Positions 28,489-40,865 of a stretch of 64,000 nt of DNA are shown here, one piece after another (position 1 is the first letter of the stretch; each line of letters starts with the position of its first letter). A program made the translations under genes and the position numbers. Under the pieces are notes generated by a model. The model was given only the letters and a program-made list of their open reading frames with translations. It was not told the origin of the DNA and ran no database searches. Location: the NCBI RefSeq assembly GCF_023008245.1, contig NZ_CP090145.1, forward strand, positions 3,472,001 through 3,536,000. Reading direction: 5' to 3'. This DNA is from Flavobacterium sediminilitoris (GTDB taxonomy: Bacteria > Bacteroidota > Bacteroidia > Flavobacteriales > Flavobacteriaceae).

Positions 28489-29795
28489 TATTTAAGTTCT
28501 ATTTTTAGGGTGTTTTGTGTGTTTTCATTTGCTAAAAAACGTTGATCTGCTCGCTTGCCTATTACCCAAACAATTTCATTGTTTGAAACAAGTAACCATT
28601 GTTCTTCTTTTTCTAAAAGTGAATATTTTTCATCTTTAAAATATTTACTCAATTTTTTCTTTCCATTCATTCCTGAAGGATAAAAACTATCACCTTCTTT
28701 TTTCTTTCTTATCTCTAAAGGAAACTGTAATTTATCTTCATCAACAAATATAATATTGTTATCTGAGTTTGAAATGTAACTTATGTTACAAAAAGAGAGA
28801 TTTAAGGGAACTTTATGATTTTTTAAGTTTTCATTAATAAAAAAAGACTCTTTTAGTTCTTCTTTTTCTTTTGGAGATAATAATAAATAATTTCTGTCTT
28901 TTAAAAGTATGTAAGAATTTGAAAAAACTTGTTTTCCAGATTGTGCATATGGTAAATTATAAATATCATCCCAAGCTGTAAAACCATACTCTTTCAACCA
29001 TTGATACAAATAACTTTTATAATTCTTTAGTTTTAATAATTCTTCTATGTTGATTTGAATTTTATGATCTAATTGAGTTACTATTCTTTCATACATAATT
29101 GCAGTAACATCTTCAACTAGCTCAACAGATTGCTTCAAATGATTCAACGTTTCTTGAAATGATGTTAAAAAGCTAGGGTTCAATTGTTTTAAAACAGGAA
29201 CAACTGCATGACGGATTTTATTTCTTAAATATTTATCTGATGCATTGCTAGAATCTTCACGCCAATCTATTTGATTTTTATTTGCAAAATTTTCAATCTC
29301 ATTTCTAGAAAAAATTAGCAAAGGTCTTATTATCTTATCATTTTGCTCTGGAATTCCTGTTAATCCTTCTAGACCTGTTCCTCTAGTTAAGTTTATTAGA
29401 AATGTTTCTATTTGATCATCTAAATGATGAGCTGTTACAATATAATCATAGTTGTTATTTTCTATAATTTCATTAAACCAATTATATCTTAATTCTCTCG
29501 CAGCTAATTGTGTAGAAAGTTTACGCTGAACTGCATAATCACTTGTAGAAAATTTTTGGATAAAAATGGGAATATTATATTGCGTACACAATTCTTGTAC
29601 AAAAAGCTCATCTTCGTCACTTTCAGTATCTCTTAACTGAAAATTACAATGTGCAACACCTATTTCCAACTGTATTTTTTTACATAAATGAACCAATACA
29701 ACACTATCAATTCCTCCACTAACAGTCAATAGTAATTTCTTCCCATATAAATGTGGAAAATTTTGATCTAAATGATTTTTAAATTTTTCTAACAT
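28488..29795 (-). CDS. tilS: tRNA(Ile)-lysidine synthase
   Basis: TilS modifies C34 of the tRNA-Ile CAU anticodon to lysidine with ATP, changing its decoding from AUG to AUA, and is essential in most bacteria. The PP-loop SGGIDS is at residues 26-31 and the HHLDDQIETFLINL segment is intact. The C-terminal substrate-binding domain (PSGMNGKKKLSKYFKDEK) is present. The 435-residue length fits. AUA codons are abundant in this AT-rich DNA, in line with need for the enzyme. Confidence 0.96.
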   Translation of the reverse strand: MLEKFKNHLDQNFPHLYGKKLLLTVSGGIDSVVLVHLCKKIQLEIGVAHCNFQLRDTESDEDELFVQELCTQYNIPIFIQKFSTSDYAVQRKLSTQLAARELRYNWFNEIIENNNYDYIVTAHHLDDQIETFLINLTRGTGLEGLTGIPEQNDKIIRPLLIFSRNEIENFANKNQIDWREDSSNASDKYLRNKIRHAVVPVLKQLNPSFLTSFQETLNHLKQSVELVEDVTAIMYERIVTQLDHKIQINIEELLKLKNYKSYLYQWLKEYGFTAWDDIYNLPYAQSGKQVFSNSYILLKDRNYLLLSPKEKEELKESFFINENLKNHKVPLNLSFCNISYISNSDNNIIFVDEDKLQFPLEIRKKKEGDSFYPSGMNGKKKLSKYFKDEKYSLLEKEEQWLLVSNNEIVWVIGKRADQRFLANENTQNTLKIELK

Positions 29796-29836
29796 TGTAA
29801 AAATATAGAATCACGAATTTAAGGTTTTTCAACAAA

Positions 29837-30730
29837 TTAATTATCTAAAATCCATTTTATAAGATTGTCTTTATCAACTATTGACCATGAATGTGGATGA
29901 CGATCTCCGTTTTTTCTATATCCTTTATTCTTTGTTAAAACTAAGGATACTTTTTTAAACTCATCTTGCTTCAATTCTTTATAAAATTGTTGAATAAAAT
30001 ATGAATTCAAATCTTTTTCTTCATTGTTCTTTGTTTCTTTCCACCAATCTATATCTGGTTCTGTATAAAATCTAATCTTAATATTTTTTAAATACTTAGC
30101 ATTACCAATATTTTTTGTTTCTAGTGTAAAAGGGGCTTTTTTTTCATACAAATTAATGCTATCATTTGGATTTCCTAAATCTGATTGAAGTTTTTGAATA
30201 ATCCAATTAGATTCTTCAACACTATCACTTGATATATTCATACTAATATTCTTCTTTGCAACATAGTATAATCCTAATATATCAACTGGTGAATCAACTA
30301 TAAAAACACCTTTTGGTACAATTTTATTATGCGTTTTCAATAAATAATTACTCCATAATAAGCTTACATTTCCTCCACTTGAAAAACCTCCAATATGCAC
30401 ATTTTCTGTTTTCACATTCTGTGTTTCAAAAATAGAATTGAATAAATCTGACAATGCTACAAACTCACTTTCATTTAAATACAACTTCTGATTATAATTC
30501 ATTAATAGTACAGAAACACCTTGACTTGTAGCGTAATCAATTATTGGGAACTCGCTTTTTGTATCTTCTATATCGCAAGGAAAACAAGGAAATAAAACCA
30601 ATATTGCTTTTTGCTGATTTACTTTAAATAGTTCATATTCTGGCTCAATAATATGCTCATAAGTATTCGATTTTGCTTTACAACTAATTTGCAGCAAACA
30701 CAAAACTAGAATAATAATCTTCTTTTTCAT
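29837..30730 (-). CDS. alpha/beta-hydrolase fold lipoprotein
   Basis: A 297-residue protein with a lipoprotein signal (LLQISC, Cys17), so probably tethered at the outer face of a membrane. The core shows a hydrolase nucleophile elbow GFSSG (115-119, Ser117), a preceding beta strand (ILVLFPCFPCD) and a late HPHSWS histidine. The substrate is unknown; it could be an esterase or peptidase. It is 5 nt downstream of pabB and 41 nt upstream of tilS, in one transcriptional unit. Confidence 0.7.
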   Translation of the reverse strand: MKKKIIILVLCLLQISCKAKSNTYEHIIEPEYELFKVNQQKAILVLFPCFPCDIEDTKSEFPIIDYATSQGVSVLLMNYNQKLYLNESEFVALSDLFNSIFETQNVKTENVHIGGFSSGGNVSLLWSNYLLKTHNKIVPKGVFIVDSPVDILGLYYVAKKNISMNISSDSVEESNWIIQKLQSDLGNPNDSINLYEKKAPFTLETKNIGNAKYLKNIKIRFYTEPDIDWWKETKNNEEKDLNSYFIQQFYKELKQDEFKKVSLVLTKNKGYRKNGDRHPHSWSIVDKDNLIKWILDN

Positions 30731-30735
30731 AACTA

Positions 30736-32028
30736 TTATCTTAATCGTAAAACTTCAAACATTGCTTTTGCTTTTAACAAACACTCCTCATATTCGTTTT
30801 CAGGAATAGATTGAGATGTTATTGCGCTTCCTACAGAAAAAGATAAATATTGTTTTTTAGCATTATATAGGATACTTCTTATTACAACATTAAAATCGAA
30901 ATCTCCTGTTGGACTAAAATAACCAACTGCTCCACTATATAATCCTCGTTTCGTTTCTTCTAGATTTTCAATAATTTTCATAGCTGAAATTTTTGGCGCT
31001 CCTGTCATGCTTCCCATAGGAAAGGTAGACTTAATAATTTCTATTGGAGATATTGTATTTTCAACTTCCGAAACAACCGTAGAAATCATTTGATGTACTT
31101 GTTTAAAAGTATAAATTCCACATAATTCTTCAACAGTTACGCTTCCTTTTTTAGCTGTATGAGACAAATCATTTCGTACCAAATCAACAATCATAATGTT
31201 TTCTGATCGCTCTTTTTCATTTTTAGAAAGCTCCGTTTTTAATTGATTATCTTGTTCAATATCAAAACTTCTTCTTGCTGTTCCTTTTATTGGCTGGGAA
31301 ATTACTTTATTATTTTCTTTTTTTAAATATCGTTCTGGTGAAGCAGAAAGTAAATAATGATTATCATTTTTAAAATAAGTTGCAAAAGGTGGTTCTGAAA
31401 TAGCATTTAATTCTTGATATATTGCTACTGGATTAATAACAGCATTTTTTGCAAAAAATTCCATGCAAAAATTAGTTTCATAAATATCTCCTTTATGAAT
31501 GTATTCTAATATCTTATTAACTTTTAAAAGATATTCTTCTTTTGAAATTCTTTGTTTAATAGCATCTATAACTACTTCTTCAGATTTAGCGTAAGAACAT
31601 TGCGAAATTTCGATAAAATCTGTTTCAACTTCATCATCACACATATTCAAATATCTAATTTCCAAATAATTATCTCTTAAAAAAAACAACTTTTTAGGTT
31701 GAAAAAAATATAAATCAGGAAATTCTAATCCGTCAAAGTTTTCTGATTTTAGTAATTCAACATCATTCTTTACATCATAAGAAATATAACCAAACAACCA
31801 ATCTTTAGCATGTGATTGATATTGATGCAAATCTTCAAATACATTATGATAATCTGTTTTAATAGATGTGAAAGCTTCAACAGCTAAAATACAATCATAA
31901 CTAGAATATTTTTGATTATAGTCGTTTGAATCTAAAAACGTAACTTCTCTAAATTGACTAGACCAATGTAAAAGTTGTGATTTAAATTCTTTAGGATCAG
32001 AGATAGTTTTAAAAATAGAAGTTCTCAA
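30736..32028 (-). CDS. pabB: aminodeoxychorismate synthase component I
   Basis: A chorismate-binding enzyme making 4-amino-4-deoxychorismate for folate. It has the PIKGT motif (PabB type; anthranilate synthase TrpE has PIAGT), the KGDIYETNFC strand, ERSENIMIVDLVRNDLS and PMGSMTGAPKISAMKIIE. The length of 430 residues is normal for stand-alone PabB. No pabA or pabC is adjacent. Confidence 0.92.
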   Translation of the reverse strand: MRTSIFKTISDPKEFKSQLLHWSSQFREVTFLDSNDYNQKYSSYDCILAVEAFTSIKTDYHNVFEDLHQYQSHAKDWLFGYISYDVKNDVELLKSENFDGLEFPDLYFFQPKKLFFLRDNYLEIRYLNMCDDEVETDFIEISQCSYAKSEEVVIDAIKQRISKEEYLLKVNKILEYIHKGDIYETNFCMEFFAKNAVINPVAIYQELNAISEPPFATYFKNDNHYLLSASPERYLKKENNKVISQPIKGTARRSFDIEQDNQLKTELSKNEKERSENIMIVDLVRNDLSHTAKKGSVTVEELCGIYTFKQVHQMISTVVSEVENTISPIEIIKSTFPMGSMTGAPKISAMKIIENLEETKRGLYSGAVGYFSPTGDFDFNVVIRSILYNAKKQYLSFSVGSAITSQSIPENEYEECLLKAKAMFEVLRLR

Positions 32029-32055
32029 ATTTTGAAATTATAATTTTTTAAAGTT

Positions 32056-32063
32056 CAAAATTA
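32056..32063 (-). promoter_or_regulatory. -7 box upstream of pabB
   Basis: The minus strand reads TAATTTTG, an exact TAnnTTTG match, 27 nt before the pabB start. The -33 element is weak. Confidence 0.45.
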
Positions 32064-32078
32064 CGATTTAAAAGCAGA

Positions 32079-32147
32079 AGTGGTTTAAACTTTTTTAATT
32101 GAGACAAAAAATAACGTTTTCCCGTCAATCAAAAATGCTTAAACCAC
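32079..32147 (-). terminator. long hairpin after the YadA-head protein gene
   Basis: Arms GTGGTTTAA (32079-32087) and TTAAACCAC (32139-32147) enclose a second pairing of ATTGA/GTC with GTC/TCAAT. It lies between the minus-strand gene ending at 32168 and the pabB promoter and is a probable terminator, though a strong T run is missing. Confidence 0.4.
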
Positions 32148-32167
32148 CTTATTATTGATACTTTAAT

Positions 32168-33466
32168 CTATTTAATTAATTCTATAACTAGACTACATCC
32201 GTTTGCTAATAAATTTGTATTAGTATTAGATAATGATGAATAAATAGAAACGGCTTCATAAGCAGTAAGATTAACCAATTTCACTAAAGATACAGTTCTT
32301 GTATCATTTCCAGAAATAGTACTATATGTTCTTGTTCCTGGAATTTCAGTTCCGTAAATTCCTAAATAAAATTCTGGATGAATTGCAGATCCTGAACTTT
32401 TTCTCAATGAAACTGTATATGAAATTCTATATAATCCTGTTTTTTGTACTTGAATACTAGAAGCATTTAATGACATTCCATTACTAACTCCATTTGTTCC
32501 CAAATTAATGGCTCCTGAAGATAAAACGCTACTTGAATTTTTATAGATTTCACCATATAGTTTCAAATCATTCAAATCTGCCCAACTTGCTTTTCCACTT
32601 TCATTAGAAACAAGTACTTTCCCTAAACCTTGATTTCCATCAACTATTTTTATTGAACCATTAACATGTAATCGTTCGTCTGGTGAATTAGTACCAATTC
32701 CTATTTTATTATTACTACTAGTTGAATTTCCTAAAATTATTGAATTTGCCTGACTTGCCGTTGCTTGATAACCAATAGCTGTAGCATTCTGACCACTTGA
32801 AGTAGCTCCTGTTCCTATAGCTGTTGCTTGTTCTCCTGAAGCTGTTGAAAAATTCCCCAATGCTATTGAGTTGTTATTTGAAGATGAACTATTGAATCCT
32901 AACGCAACAGATCTATAACCAGATGCTGAAGAATTTCTCCCTATTGCAATAGCCTCATTTGAAGCTGAAGAATTTGCAGATGTTCCTATTGCTATAGAAT
33001 GTTCATCATTTGAAGTAGAACCTCTACCAATTGAAATTCCTCCATTAGGATGAAATCTTCCAAAACTTGAGTTATTTATTTTAAACGCTAATGAATGATA
33101 ATTATTGGTTCCTAAATATTCGCTTCCTGTAGTTAATGTGTTACCATTAAAAGCCCAACCACTAGTTGTTCCTATCGCTCCTGCAGCATTATTCATTTTT
33201 TTCCAAACAGTGTCCCAATAGTAAAACCCAGGAGTCACATCTGAAATTGTAGAAGTATTGTAAACTAATAAACTAATAGCTGGGTTGCTAATTGTTGTTT
33301 TATCTGTTGAAGATAATAAGTTTACCCTAGGTATTAATAATCCTGAATTATTGCTTTTTATATCCAAAGCTGAGGAAACATCTGGAGACGTAGTTCCGAT
33401 GCCAACTTGAGAAAATAAAAAACGACTAAAACAAAATGCAATGGTTAATAGCAATGTTTTTTTCAT
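32168..33466 (-). CDS. secreted protein with YadA-type head repeats and a C1q/BclA-like C-terminal domain
   Basis: A 432-residue protein with a signal peptide (cleavage after about FLFSQ, residue 20) and the opening VGIGTTSPDVSSALDIKS common in flavobacterial surface proteins. About residues 150-250 form YadA-head-like beta-roll repeats built on AIAIG/SVALG/ATAIG units. A VNGSIKIVDGNQGLGKVL segment follows, then a C-terminal beta-sandwich region (about 305-432) resembling C1q/BclA-type jelly rolls. It lacks the coiled-coil stalk, the YadA anchor, the peptidase S74 chaperone and a T9SS tail, so how it is held on the surface is unclear. Adhesion is a plausible but unproven role. Confidence 0.75.
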   Translation of the reverse strand: MKKTLLLTIAFCFSRFLFSQVGIGTTSPDVSSALDIKSNNSGLLIPRVNLLSSTDKTTISNPAISLLVYNTSTISDVTPGFYYWDTVWKKMNNAAGAIGTTSGWAFNGNTLTTGSEYLGTNNYHSLAFKINNSSFGRFHPNGGISIGRGSTSNDEHSIAIGTSANSSASNEAIAIGRNSSASGYRSVALGFNSSSSNNNSIALGNFSTASGEQATAIGTGATSSGQNATAIGYQATASQANSIILGNSTSSNNKIGIGTNSPDERLHVNGSIKIVDGNQGLGKVLVSNESGKASWADLNDLKLYGEIYKNSSSVLSSGAINLGTNGVSNGMSLNASSIQVQKTGLYRISYTVSLRKSSGSAIHPEFYLGIYGTEIPGTRTYSTISGNDTRTVSLVKLVNLTAYEAVSIYSSLSNTNTNLLANGCSLVIELIK

Positions 33467-35992
<2,526 letters not shown>

Positions 35993-36010
35993 AATTCAAA
36001 CTAATAGAAT

Positions 36011-36040
36011 AAAAAAAGCGACCAAATGGTCGCTTTTTTT
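36011..36040. terminator. bidirectional terminator after icd
   Basis: A GC-containing stem (AAAAAAAGCGACC with its complement, AAAT loop) flanked by A7 and T7 serves icd and the convergent minus-strand gene. Confidence 0.9.
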
Positions 36041-36078
36041 ATTTCTCAATAATTTTACTTTAATCAAGTTAATAAACT

Positions 36079-36780
36079 TTATTCTTTCTTTTCTTCTTCG
36101 CTAGTACCATCTTCATCCTTAACTACTACAATTTTAGCTAGCACTCCCGTTGTTAAATTCCATTCATTTTTAGTAATTAAAATACCTTTATCATCATAAA
36201 CAGAAAAAGCAGCAGTATTTGGCCCAGAAGTTCCCTGATTTAAAGCTAAAAATTCAATTTTATTAAATCCTTTTGATAAATCTAAATAAAATTCTTTTGA
36301 TGCCGATTCCAATAGAACATCAGGAATTAAAATAGCATCATTAACCAATATTCGCACTCTATCTCCATCAGGATATTCATGGTCTCTACATACTATTTTT
36401 ATATATTTAGCTTTAGTACTAAATTGCCCTAAGAATTGATTACTTTTAAAACTTTCGTCAATAGGTTTATCGTGATGTTTTTTATTTAGATTATCTCTTA
36501 TCTCATCACCTGGATTAATAAATTTTTTATCATTTTCTAAGATACTTTTAGAATCTGTCTTTTTATTTAAAATGGAATATCTTTTCAAATAACTATTATC
36601 TTCATTCAAGATACTCTTATATTCTAAGGAAGGTAGTGACGAAGATGTATTTGATTTTTCTGTCTCAAAAGGATTTTTAAGTTGTATATCAAAAGTACGT
36701 TTCTTTTTATCAACTTGTGAAAACAAGCTAATACTAAACAATAATACAACAACAACTAATCTCTCTTTTTTAAATTTCAT
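36079..36780 (-). CDS. hypothetical secreted protein
   Basis: A 233-residue protein with an N-terminal signal sequence (cleavage near SLFSQ, residue 22), a charged, poorly structured N-terminal half, and a C-terminal beta-rich domain (about 120-220; YIKIVCRDHEYPDGDRVRI through TAAFSVYDDKGILITKNEW). The tail is acidic/basic (DGTSEEEKKE). I recognise no named family. It is divergent from the TonB receptor gene and converges on icd. Confidence 0.7.
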   Translation of the reverse strand: MKFKKERLVVVVLLFSISLFSQVDKKKRTFDIQLKNPFETEKSNTSSSLPSLEYKSILNEDNSYLKRYSILNKKTDSKSILENDKKFINPGDEIRDNLNKKHHDKPIDESFKSNQFLGQFSTKAKYIKIVCRDHEYPDGDRVRILVNDAILIPDVLLESASKEFYLDLSKGFNKIEFLALNQGTSGPNTAAFSVYDDKGILITKNEWNLTTGVLAKIVVVKDEDGTSEEEKKE

Positions 36781-36895
36781 ATAACAAACCTATAATTTAG
36801 TACAGAATTAATTACAATAATTAACCATACATTAACAATTTTTGTAGTAAATTTTTCAAAAAAAAATTTCACATTTGCTTAACAAAAATCAGACT

Positions 36896-39274
36896 ATGAG
36901 CAAATCTATAAAATTTGTTTTACTATTTATAACAATATTCTATTTAAATAGTAATCAGGCACAAGAAAAGTTCTCTTTAAGTGGAACGATTTCAGATGAA
37001 AATACTAATGAAACTTTAATTGGTGTAACTATAATTATTGAAGAATTAAAAACTGGAACTACAACAAATGAATATGGTTATTATTCTATAACATTACCGA
37101 AAGGAAATTATACTGTACGGTATACTTATATAGGTTTTGAAGACAAAGTAGAACAAATTTCCCTACAAGAAAATATTCGAAAAAACATAACAATAAAAGA
37201 GAGTAATGTTCAACTAAACGAAATTATTGTTACTGAAAATCAATATAAACCAAATATTGAAAAACCTGAAATGAGTGTTAACAAAATTTCTGTTAATACT
37301 ATTAAAAAAATGCCCGCAGTTTTAGGTGAAACAGACGTATTAAAGTCTATTCTTACCTTACCTGGAGTTACTAATGCTGGTGAAGGACAATCAGGATTCA
37401 ATGTACGTGGTGGCGCAGTAGATCAAAATCTTATTTTATTAGATGAAGCTACTATTTATAATTCTTCTCACTTATTTGGCTTTTTCTCTGTTTTCAATGC
37501 TGATGCCATTAAAGATTTAAAATTGTATAAAGGTGGTGTTCCTGCGCGTTTTGGAGGAAGAGTAGCCTCTGTACTAGATATTTACCAAAAAGATGGAAAT
37601 AGCAATAAATTCCATATGAATGGAGGAATAGGACTTATTTCTAGTAGAATTTTAGCAGAAGGACCTATTGTAAAAGACAAAGGATCTTTCCTTGTAGCAG
37701 GAAGAAGTTCTTATGCACATCTTTTCTTAAAACTTTCTGGTAATGAAAACTCAGCCTATTTTTATGATTTAAATACGAAATTGAGTTATAAACTTAACGA
37801 TAACAATAATTTATATGTTTCTGGATATTTTGGCAGAGACGTTTTTAGTTTAAGCGAAAGTTTTATAAATACATATGGTAATTCGGTTTTAAATCTACGT
37901 TGGAATCATTTATTTAATGATAAATTATTTTCCAACTTATCATTAATCTATAGTGATTATTATTATGGTTTAACTTTAGATTTTGTAGGATTCAATTGGG
38001 ATAGTGGTATCAAGAATTACAATTTAAAGTATGATTTTAAACATTATTTAAGTAATAAAACAAAACTAACTTATGGTATAAATACTGTATACTATGATTT
38101 TAATCCTGGAAAAATTGAGCCTACAGGTTCCGATTCTGGAATTAATCCTGAGCAATTAGATAAGAAATATGCCTTTGAGCCTGCTATTTATATTGATGCT
38201 GAGCAAAAAATTACAGATAAATTAGCCATTAACTATGGTTTACGATATAGCATGTTTTATCGTTTAGGATCACAAGAAATTAATATTTATGAGAACAATC
38301 AGGCTGTTACTTATGATGAAGATTTAAAAATTTATGAAAAGGCAACACCTATTGGAACAAAAAAATATGGCAAAAATGAAACTATTGCCAGTTTTGACAA
38401 TTTAGAACCAAGACTTTCCATTGCCTATATTATTGATGAGAATCAATCTGTAAAAGCAAGTTATAATAGAATGAGTCAATACTTACACCTTATATCAAAC
38501 ACACAATCACCTACTCCATTAGACGTTTGGGCTCCAAGTGATAATTTCTTAAAACCTCAAATTTTAGATCAATATGCTATTGGTTATCAAAAAAACATCA
38601 AAAATGGAAAATATTCGTTTGAAATAGAAACGTTCTATAAAGACGTAAAAAATCGTTTAGATTATATTGATGGCGCAAATTTAATTGCAAATAATGCTAT
38701 TGAGCAAGTAGTCTTAGCAGGAAAATCTAGAGCGTATGGTTTAGAAGTTTTAGCCCGAAAAAATGAAGGTAAATTAAACGGTTGGATTTCTTATACACTG
38801 TCTCGTTCAGAACAACAAACAGCAGGAAGAACTGCAACGGAAATAGGAATAAATAACGGAAACTGGTACAAAACAGGTTGGGACAAAACACATAATCTAT
38901 CTGTAACAGGAATATATGAATTAAATGAAAAATGGAGCTTTGGAAGTATTTTTTCATTACAAACAGGTCAACCAGTAACTTATCCAAACGGACAATATAT
39001 TTACCAAGGACTTTCAGTACCTAGTTATGGAGAAAGAAATGCTAATAATTTACCTGCTTACCATCGTTTAGACATTTCAGCAACATTAACTCCTAGAAAT
39101 AGTGCTAATAAAAAATTTAAAGGAGAATGGGTTTTTGGAATCTATAACATATATAGCCGTAAAAATGCTGCTTCTATAAGTTTCAGACAAAATGCTGATA
39201 CTGGTAGAAATGAAGCCGTTCGCCTTTCAATTTTTGGAATAGTTCCAAGCGTAACATATAATTTTAAATTTTAA
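36896..39274 (+). CDS. TonB-dependent receptor with carboxypeptidase-regulatory-like domain
   Basis: An outer-membrane receptor of 792 residues from the ATG at 36896; an upstream in-frame TTG at 36875 is not used in this call. A signal peptide (to about NQAQ) precedes a CarboxypepD_reg-like domain (LSGTISDENTNETLIGVTI), a TonB plug (GFNVRGGAVDQNLILLDEATI) and a long beta-barrel ending in aromatic F (VTYNFKF). The lack of a SusD partner and the DUF4249 lipoprotein 3 nt downstream indicate the TonB/DUF4249 pairing rather than a polysaccharide-utilisation locus. The ligand is unknown. Confidence 0.92.
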   Translation: MSKSIKFVLLFITIFYLNSNQAQEKFSLSGTISDENTNETLIGVTIIIEELKTGTTTNEYGYYSITLPKGNYTVRYTYIGFEDKVEQISLQENIRKNITIKESNVQLNEIIVTENQYKPNIEKPEMSVNKISVNTIKKMPAVLGETDVLKSILTLPGVTNAGEGQSGFNVRGGAVDQNLILLDEATIYNSSHLFGFFSVFNADAIKDLKLYKGGVPARFGGRVASVLDIYQKDGNSNKFHMNGGIGLISSRILAEGPIVKDKGSFLVAGRSSYAHLFLKLSGNENSAYFYDLNTKLSYKLNDNNNLYVSGYFGRDVFSLSESFINTYGNSVLNLRWNHLFNDKLFSNLSLIYSDYYYGLTLDFVGFNWDSGIKNYNLKYDFKHYLSNKTKLTYGINTVYYDFNPGKIEPTGSDSGINPEQLDKKYAFEPAIYIDAEQKITDKLAINYGLRYSMFYRLGSQEINIYENNQAVTYDEDLKIYEKATPIGTKKYGKNETIASFDNLEPRLSIAYIIDENQSVKASYNRMSQYLHLISNTQSPTPLDVWAPSDNFLKPQILDQYAIGYQKNIKNGKYSFEIETFYKDVKNRLDYIDGANLIANNAIEQVVLAGKSRAYGLEVLARKNEGKLNGWISYTLSRSEQQTAGRTATEIGINNGNWYKTGWDKTHNLSVTGIYELNEKWSFGSIFSLQTGQPVTYPNGQYIYQGLSVPSYGERNANNLPAYHRLDISATLTPRNSANKKFKGEWVFGIYNIYSRKNAASISFRQNADTGRNEAVRLSIFGIVPSVTYNFKF

Positions 39275-39277
39275 GTC

Positions 39278-40105
39278 ATGATAAAAGTCATAACAAAAAT
39301 AACAATAGCAATAATCACCTTAGTTACTATGGTAGCCTGTGAAGATGTGGTAGATATCAACTTAGATACTGCGGAACCTAAACTTGTAATTGATGCTTCT
39401 ATTAAGTGGGAAAAAGGAACAGCAGGAAACGAACAAGTAATTCGTTTAACTACTACTACAGATTATTATACCAATTTAATTCCAAATGCTACAGGAGCAA
39501 TAGTAACCATCTTTGATGGAACAACTACTTATGATTTTATAGAAGATTTTGGAACTGGAAATTATATTTGTACTAATTTTAACCCTGTTATAAATGGAAC
39601 ATACACTTTAACCATTATATATAAAGGAGAAACTTACACATCAACAGATACTTTATATCCAACACCAGATATTGACACAGTAGAACAATCGGTAATAACA
39701 GGTTTTGGAGGAGAAGATGCTATTGAAATTAAATTCTTTTATCAAGACAATGGAGCTGAAGACAATTTTTATTTAATTGGATTCAAAAATAATACCATAG
39801 CTTATCCAGAATATGGAGCTGTTGATGATGAATTCTTTCAAGGAAATCAAATGTTTGGACTTTATGTAGATGATGAGTTAGCGGCTAATGATGTTCTTAA
39901 TCTATCGCTTCAAGGTATTTCTGAACGCTATTTTAATTATATGAATAAACTTTTAAATATTGCAGGAAGTAATGGAGGAAATCCTTTCTCTTCTCCTCCA
40001 GCTACTTTAAGAGGAAATATTATCAACCAAACCAATACTAACAATTTCCCTTTTGGATATTTTAGTTTAGGTGAAATTGACACGGAAACTTATGTAGTGC
40101 AATAG
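39278..40105 (+). CDS. DUF4249 lipoprotein
   Basis: A 275-residue lipoprotein (VTMVAC, Cys21) with the DUF4249 layout: EDVVDINLDTAEPKLVIDASI after the signal, several beta strands, and a C-terminal FGYFSLGEI segment. The family occurs almost always directly behind a TonB-dependent receptor, as here (3-nt gap), and is presumed to cap or assist the receptor at the outer membrane. Function has not been shown to my knowledge. Confidence 0.88.
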   Translation: MIKVITKITIAIITLVTMVACEDVVDINLDTAEPKLVIDASIKWEKGTAGNEQVIRLTTTTDYYTNLIPNATGAIVTIFDGTTTYDFIEDFGTGNYICTNFNPVINGTYTLTIIYKGETYTSTDTLYPTPDIDTVEQSVITGFGGEDAIEIKFFYQDNGAEDNFYLIGFKNNTIAYPEYGAVDDEFFQGNQMFGLYVDDELAANDVLNLSLQGISERYFNYMNKLLNIAGSNGGNPFSSPPATLRGNIINQTNTNNFPFGYFSLGEIDTETYVVQ

Positions 40106-40163
40106 CAATTTGAAATTAAAATTCCTACATTCGTAACTCATAATATGTAATTCATAATTTACC

Positions 40164-40826
40164 ATGTCCTCTCATCATATTGTACGTGACGATCAAGAAC
40201 CCGCATTAATTATTGCAAACGGATTAGCATGCAATCAAGAACTATTAGGCCAATTATTAGAATGGTCTCCATTAGTAATTGTTCTAGATTCTGCAATCGA
40301 ACGGGTTTTAGAATTAGGAATAAAGGTTGATGTCCTTTTAGGCGATTTTGACAGAGGATTTGATCCAAATTATTATAAAGAAAGTCAATATCCTATTGAA
40401 ATTGTTCATACTCCAAATCAAGATAAAACTGATTTAGAAAAAGCATTTGATTATTTAATTGCAAGAGGAATTCCTGCTGCAAATGTAGTTTGGGCAACTG
40501 GAAAAAGGGCCGATCATACTATTACAAACATCACAAATATTGTTCGTTATAGGACAATGCTTAAAATAGTTATTTTAGACGATCATTCTAAAATACATCT
40601 ACTACCTAAAAAATTTGAAAAATGGTATCCAAAGAAAACGCCTATTTCATTAATTCCCATAGGTGAAGTATTTGGTATTTCTTCTAAAAATCTCTTTTAC
40701 CCATTACAAAATGACACATTAACTATTGGCTATAAAACAGGTAGCAGCAATCATGTAATTGAAGATGGAATTGTAACTATTGAACACCAAAAAGGTGATT
40801 TATTATTAATGGAATGTTGGGATTAA
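40164..40826 (+). CDS. thiamine diphosphokinase
   Basis: This kinase transfers pyrophosphate from ATP to thiamine, giving thiamine diphosphate. Family motifs are VLLGDFDRG (about 57-65), TPNQDKTDLEKAF and TGKRADHTITNI. The C-terminal beta domain (TIGYKTGSSNHVIEDGIVTIE) matches the thiamine-binding half. Length is 220 residues. It lies after DUF4249 without an obvious own promoter and may be read through from it. Confidence 0.92.
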   Translation: MSSHHIVRDDQEPALIIANGLACNQELLGQLLEWSPLVIVLDSAIERVLELGIKVDVLLGDFDRGFDPNYYKESQYPIEIVHTPNQDKTDLEKAFDYLIARGIPAANVVWATGKRADHTITNITNIVRYRTMLKIVILDDHSKIHLLPKKFEKWYPKKTPISLIPIGEVFGISSKNLFYPLQNDTLTIGYKTGSSNHVIEDGIVTIEHQKGDLLLMECWD

Positions 40827-40865
40827 ATATTTTTATTCCCTTTTTTAATGAATCATTATTTAAAA

